Positions 59,250 through 64,000 of a stretch of DNA of 64,000 nucleotides are shown one piece after another. The translations under genes and the position numbers were made by a program. The notes below the pieces were generated by a model. It saw only the letters and a list, made by a program, of their open reading frames with translations. It was not told the origin of the DNA and searched no databases. The DNA is taken from NCBI GenBank assembly GCA_009809945.1, contig WTPW01000999.1, positions 22,628-86,627 of the forward strand, read 5' to 3'. The stretch is from Gigaspora margarita (lineage: Eukaryota > Glomeromycota > Glomeromycetes > Diversisporales > Gigasporaceae). Every line of letters begins with the position of its first letter. Position 1 is the first letter of the stretch.

Positions 59250-60090
59250 GATGTTCTGATTATCTGTTTAGCAATATATATATATTAGCTATTTTGTCTA
59301 TGCTATGGTTTCATGTAGTAGGCAAGGTGTGGTGGGATCTTGGGGTTTGGAAAATTTGGGGACCAAAAAGTTAGCAGTTTATGCATCTAATAGGTTGGAA
59401 GAATGATTGGTACAGGTTTAGGTAATTTTTATAGACTAGAGACTTTGTCATAGGTATTGAATTTTGAGTATATAATGCTAGAGCTTGTTTGGATAGCGAA
59501 CCTATTTCCATATATTTATTCATATATAGAAATAAAGTAGCTAATCAAGCAATAATAATTATAAATAATGTAATATACACCTTTAACATTTCACTATAGA
59601 AATAAATCTGTAAAAATGCACAGGTTACAAGGCAATTCTAAAAATGTCTATTAAAACAGAAAAGGAAAGATTTATGATTATATCAACCAATCAAATATAA
59701 GATTTTGCAAACACACATTATCAAAGATGGCTGTAAACCCTACAATTCATTTTGCTTCTGTAAAACTCTGTTTCTGGTATCTAAATCATTGACACATGAT
59801 AAAACCATTTTATTAGGCAACTTCAAATTGATGAATTGATAAATAACGAAACCTATGACGTATAATAAAACCAATAATGCATAGCAAAACTCATAATAAA
59901 TAACAAAACCCATAATGATTTGATAAAGTATATGACTATTATTTATTTATTCATAACTAAAATAAATTAGTTTATGTAAAATTAATTTTTATTTATTATT
60001 ATATCTACTCAGCTGATATGCCTGAAGATTTGCAACTATTATCCAGATATATCTAATAGGTGTTCTATGAATTAGTAGTGTTATAGTGTT
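59250..60090. other. AT-rich stretch, nothing recognised
   Basis: A short direct repetition of CATAATGAATAACAAAACC-like words near 59870-59920. No gene seen. Confidence 0.45.
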
Positions 60091-60099
60091 TTATTATTA

Positions 60100-60616
60100 G
60101 GAGCAATTTATATCCTGCGGGGGGTTGGTATTCTTATTTTTCGCACCTCCGATCGTACCAATCAGATGATAAATTTTGTGTAACGATCGAATGTAAACAA
60201 AGACAAAAAATGTAAACAAAAATTAAAAAATCTAAATATCTTAAGAAAAATTAAATATATTATAAAAATTTTTTGCACCTATGTGTAAAATTTGATGCTG
60301 AACAAGTTTACTTAGAGGACTTAAAAAGATTATCTTAGTAAGTTTTTAAGATATTATCAAAAAACTAAAGAAAAAAATAAAAAAATGAAAATATCCTAAA
60401 ATTCTATTAAGATAATCTTTGTTTGGCGTCTAAGTAAACTTGTTCAGCATGCAATTTTGCATATAGGCGCATTATCTAAAAGTAATTTTTATCAATATTA
60501 TATGAGTTATTGTTAAAATAAAAAATAACTTCAAAATTATAACTTAACAATTAACCAATCAAAATCGAGATGTGAGATGCAATGTAGATTGCTGGATGCG
60601 AGACATACATTTTTCC
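60100..60616. mobile_element. Mutator-like MITE with 9-bp duplication
   Basis: TTATTATTA at 60091-60099 and 60617-60625. Ends GGAGCAATTTATATCCTGCG and, complemented, GGAAAAATGTATGTCTCGCA. An internal inverted repeat (TGAACAAGTTTACTTAGA, about 60299-60316, against TCTAAGTAAACTTGTTCA, about 60430-60447) makes a second hairpin. A 9-bp duplication with G..C ends fits Mutator-like elements. Related ends: 25899-27191. Confidence 0.78.
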
Positions 60617-60877
60617 TTATTATTATATATTATTTATATATTTTTTATTTTGGTATAGTTTGTAGCATATTTGGGTAATTTTTACTCTCAACAAGGGTTA
60701 TAGACTCTTAGCAAATGTATAAAACTCTTAGTAAGTGAATTAAACATCAAGCAAGTGATTAAAATCTCAGTATATAGTATTAGTTTAAGAATGTAATAAC
60801 AGATGTTTATAATATTAGTATTAGTATTAATAGTTTAAAAATTATATATTTGGACAATTAATCCTATGCAAATTTTA

Positions 60878-61104
60878 CAGAAGAGTTACTAAAATTCTGA
60901 GTTGTTTGCATAAACCTAGGTTAGTATTTAGCTTTAGCTATTAGCAAGTCTATAGCAAAATTATTAACTAGGCATTTTTTACCTAATAAATAGATATGAT
61001 TTTATTAGTAAAATTTTTAGCAAAATTGATTAATTCTGATCCAGCTAACTATGATTCTAATACACTCCAAAGTATACCAACTCTGAATTTTGGTGACCCA
61101 TTGA
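60878..61104. mobile_element. Mariner-like MITE, copy 2 (decayed)
   Basis: CAGAAGAGTTACTAAAATTC..CTCTGAATTTTGGTGACC matches 40018-40235 over its length (TAGCAAAATTATTAACTAGG, TTTATTAGTAAAATTTTT). The left flank (ATGCAAATTTTA) also resembles copy 1's flank, and ATCCTATGC occurs just outside both ends, so the true element may be longer than the CAG-to-CTG span. Confidence 0.65.
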
Positions 61105-61369
61105 TCCTATGCTCTACTGTTGCTAGTAAAATGCTAGCAATAAAAAATAATTTGTTTAAATTAAATATAAAGGATTCTTCAATTAATAAAGGTTTCATAA
61201 AAAGCTTTATTATTTTAAGCAGCATTCTTACAAAAAATTATTTACTCTATAATTTTAACCAATCAAAAGTTAGAATCAAGTATAATATGATAATCAAAAC
61301 AAATGTGTTTTATTTTCAAAGTAAAAATATGTATAAAATTAAAGCTAAGAAAACTATATTATAATTGAA

Positions 61370-62150
61370 TTTAGAAAAATATAGTGGCCAGTATAGCTAT
61401 TAGTAAAATTTTTCTAAGAATGTTTTTAATTAAAATACAATAGATGGTTTTTAATAAATTTTAAAGCTGTTTTTTGTAAAAAAGTAAGTTGTTTCAATTT
61501 TATATTACAACTAATCTTAAAATATGATTAGTTAAAATTACAGAAAGTGAACAATTTTTTGTAAGAGAGCTAGAGCATTAGTTTTATCAATAGTTAGAGG
61601 TTGCATCAGGTTGTATTAGAAGTTTTATCAATTATAAAGGTTTTGTCAAGTATCAAGGATTATCAAGTGTCAAGAGTTTTATTAATCATCAAGAGTTTAG
61701 TCAAATACAATTATGACAAAATCTTTTATCATTGCAAAAATAATTGTATCAGTATCATTAATTCATACCACTGCTCAAAGCTATAGTAAAATCAAAGTAA
61801 TATGCAATTATGACAAAATAAAAATTATGTAACAAATAGACAAGCAACTATTTCACTTCAGTTAATAATATATTTATATATTAAAATTTAAATTGCTTAG
61901 AAAAATATTGAACTAAAAAGTTTTTAAACTAATATTAATCAATTATCATTATTCAAGAATACTAATTAAATAAGATGCTATTTCATCTATCACATTTTTT
62001 TAATAAAACTGAGAAAATTCCTCTATCTTTGCTAGAAATAACTCAACATATATTTAGTATTACATGTTTTCAACAATTCTTTTCTTAGATAAGACATTTT
62101 TCTAACTACCTGATTTAGCATTAGAGTTTGAGAGTTAGTGGTAGTTAAAA
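61370..62150. other. AT-rich stretch, weak ATCAAG-type repeats
   Basis: Loose TTTTATCAATTA / GTATCAAGGATTATCAAGTG repetition near 61600-61700. No gene seen. Confidence 0.4.
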
Positions 62151-62152
62151 TA

Positions 62153-62429
62153 TTATATATTTCTAAAAATAAGCTACTCTGAAAATATGCAACCTCTGAT
62201 TTTTTTTAAAAATCTCAAAAAATATATTAATAGGTGCTACATATAAAAGTCTAAATTTTATTAAGTAAACCTCAAAAGTCCTATTAAGTAACAGTAAAAA
62301 TTTCATGTCATTTGGACAACTTTTTATTAGTACATTTTTCAATTTTTTAAAAAATTCAACAATTCGAAAATAAGCAACCCTTCGTTTTTCGTGGCCCAAA
62401 AAAGGTTGCTTATTTTCAGAACTATACAG
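62153..62429. mobile_element. Pogo-like MITE (AATAAGCTAC family), copy 4
   Basis: Ends TTATATATTTCTAAAAATAA and, complemented, CTGTATAGTTCTGAAAATAA, with TA flanks (62151-62152, 62430-62431). Inverse of copy 2 inside. 277 bp. Confidence 0.75.
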
Positions 62430-62434
62430 TATGT

Positions 62435-63360
62435 GTTAGAGAAATAATTGTTAGAGAAATGCCTTTTGTAAAAAAAGATTGTTAAAAATATGTAATATCA
62501 AATATATGTTTTATCAAAAAAATATATTGTAAATGAAATAGTATATTAGTATTATATAATTGTGGAAATGAATTGGACGGTAAATAACTTTTGAAAAATC
62601 ATACTATAATCTAAAATATTATATTATCCTAGTTTGAATCATTTAGGAATTGAATCATTATTGATGATAATTGCTGATAAAAAAGCAATTGTAATCTCTA
62701 AAAATCTGTATAATTGAGTTTGGCAATTATAAGTTTAAAGCATTATTCTCTTTCAATATTACTAATATTTACTAAAACTGGAAATAAGAATAATATACAA
62801 CATTGAAATATTGACCTAAAAACCTTTACTATAAAAAAAAAAACTATTGCAAAAGTACAAACAATTTTGTAAATAATACATAGTAATTTTGATTTTTTCA
62901 ATTATAAAGTTGTATTCAAATAAAATCAAACATATTAAATTTATTATTTACTTTTTGCCAGTTTAACATTCAAGAGGAGTAACAAAAATAAGATGATTTT
63001 TTAGAAAGGGAGGGGTAAAAAATATTGAAATTATATATAGGAACCTAACCAAATTTATATTAAGAAAAGAAAGAAAAATAGGCCTCTAATAAAAAATAAT
63101 TGGGTGATTAATGACATAGCCCAACCAAATTTACTATCTTAGCTTTATTTATATCTCTTATAAAGAAAAAAGTTTTAAAGAAGATTATATTAAAACAAAA
63201 ATAATACTAATCATAATTAACTGATAGCCTAAACTCAAATGGGTCTAAATAAATAATCTAAATTAGAAGTAATAGAGTAAGAGAAAAAAGAAAAGAAAGA
63301 AAAAGAATTGGTAAATAAAGAAAATGTGTCACTAAAGTTAATGAGTGTATTGTTATTTGT
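62435..63360. other. AT-rich stretch, nothing recognised
   Basis: Purine-rich runs near 63280-63320. No gene or element ends. Confidence 0.45.
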
Positions 63361-63364
63361 AGGA

Positions 63365-63475
63365 GTCTTAGTTGGATCAGGTCTGACCCAACTCAACCCA
63401 GGTCGAGTTTGGTAAGATCAAACCTGGGTTGGGTCTGACGCAGGTTATAAAAACCAGGTTAGGTCAGATCTGAAT
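63365..63475. mobile_element. Possible hAT-like remnant with GGGTTGGGTC words
   Basis: TCAGGTCTGACCCAACTC, AACCTGGGTTGGGTCTGA and AGGTTAGGTCAGATCTGA words in both orientations in a GC-rich island; ends not found. Confidence 0.4.
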
Positions 63476-63479
63476 TAGT

Positions 63480-63740
63480 TTATATACAATGATCGCAAAT
63501 AGTTGCTATATAGTAAAGTCCAAATTTTACTATATAAATCGATAAAACTTGCTTAAGTAAACTTATTTGGAAGAACAAAATACATATACTCTAAAATATT
63601 TATCTAAATTGGAAAATTTTTATTATTTGACTTTTAATTTTTTCATTTGTTAACCATATTTTTTAAAAAAATTATAATTTTTTGCATTGAATATAAAAAT
63701 TAAAAGTCAAATAATCCAATTTGGATAAAAATTTCTGTGT
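63480..63740. mobile_element. Pogo-like MITE family, partial copy 5
   Basis: ATATAGTAAAGTCCAAATTT, CTTAAGTAAACTTATTTGGA and AAAAATTAAAAGTCAAATAA match the interior of copies 1 and 3, but the outer TIRs are missing. Confidence 0.65.
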
Positions 63741-63744
63741 ATAA

Positions 63745-64000
63745 CAGTCATAGGACATGTCCCCTAGAAATAAATTTATAATAAAAATTATAAAAAAAAC
63801 ATATGAATTTACTATATAACTTTGAGCTAAGATCCCTCTCTGGGTTAACTAATTAACTTAAAATTAAAGTTTGCAGGTATATAGAACAAGAAAAGAAGAA
63901 AATTTTGAGCTTAAAAAACCATATTAAAATTTTGCTAATTTTGCACTTTTTCAAAATGTAACTCTGTCAAAAACAAATATTTACAAATTTTAAATCAGCA
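63745..64000. other. AT-rich right edge, nothing recognised
   Basis: No gene or repeat ends seen before the window closes. Confidence 0.4.

Noticed and set aside
60996-61364. 122-codon plus-strand frame
   Set aside because: Its first third lies in the mariner-like MITE and the rest is AT-rich drift; no protein character.
1-64000. CRISPR arrays, rRNA and tRNA genes
   Set aside because: No regular spacer arrays, no rRNA core motifs and no paired A/B-box plus cloverleaf were found on either strand by eye.

Overview
The window looks like draft nuclear DNA of an arbuscular mycorrhizal fungus (Glomeromycotina). This is an inference, resting on extreme AT richness, very sparse coding sequence broken by short AT-rich introns, a Sel1-like repeat exon at the left edge, an Mrr-like (PD-(D/E)XK) nuclease-fold gene, a small Zn2Cys6 zinc-cluster family, and dense non-autonomous DNA transposons. 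Single Ns and a 441-base N run show a draft assembly. The species cannot be told from the sequence.

Layout. 1-8 kb is the only fairly genic part: a Sel1-like exon (minus, cut by the edge), a three-exon Mrr-like gene (2086-2993, plus), a five-exon isochorismatase-family cysteine hydrolase (3463-4286, minus, one in-frame TAG) and a lone C-terminal exon (7499-7666, minus). 8.4-9.0 kb is a degenerate tandem array holding a MITE. From about 9.2 to 38.3 kb there is a direct tandem segmental duplication: copy A about 9.19-21.01 kb, copy B about 21.9-38.3 kb, with a spacer of about 0.9 kb. Each copy holds two related repeats (R1, R2), a long AT-rich body with a few exon-like conserved islands, and a minus-strand Zn2Cys6 gene at its right end. 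The copies are told apart by later insertions: hAT-like, mariner-like and palindromic elements in A; Mutator-like, CACTA-like and PIF/Harbinger-like elements and a solo LTR in B. Several leave clear empty sites in the other copy.

38-51 kb holds a degraded gene of a family I do not recognise (38.46-39.66 kb), a 236-bp palindrome, a three-deep nest of DNA elements (42.17-43.70 kb), two more zinc-cluster fragments (45.6 and 49.5 kb) and a broken Ser/Thr/Pro-rich gene (50.3-50.9 kb). From 51 to 64 kb I see no convincing gene: it holds MITEs, a foldback of about 515 bp, a 49-bp minisatellite split by a MITE, and AT-rich filler.

No operon-like or defence-system logic is visible. What stands out is the record of genome change: four zinc-cluster loci, at least three of them clearly broken, a duplicated block whose copies carry different insertions, and several MITE families whose ends and target-site duplications can be read directly. 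All exon models are hand-made from splice consensus and frame, without transcript support.
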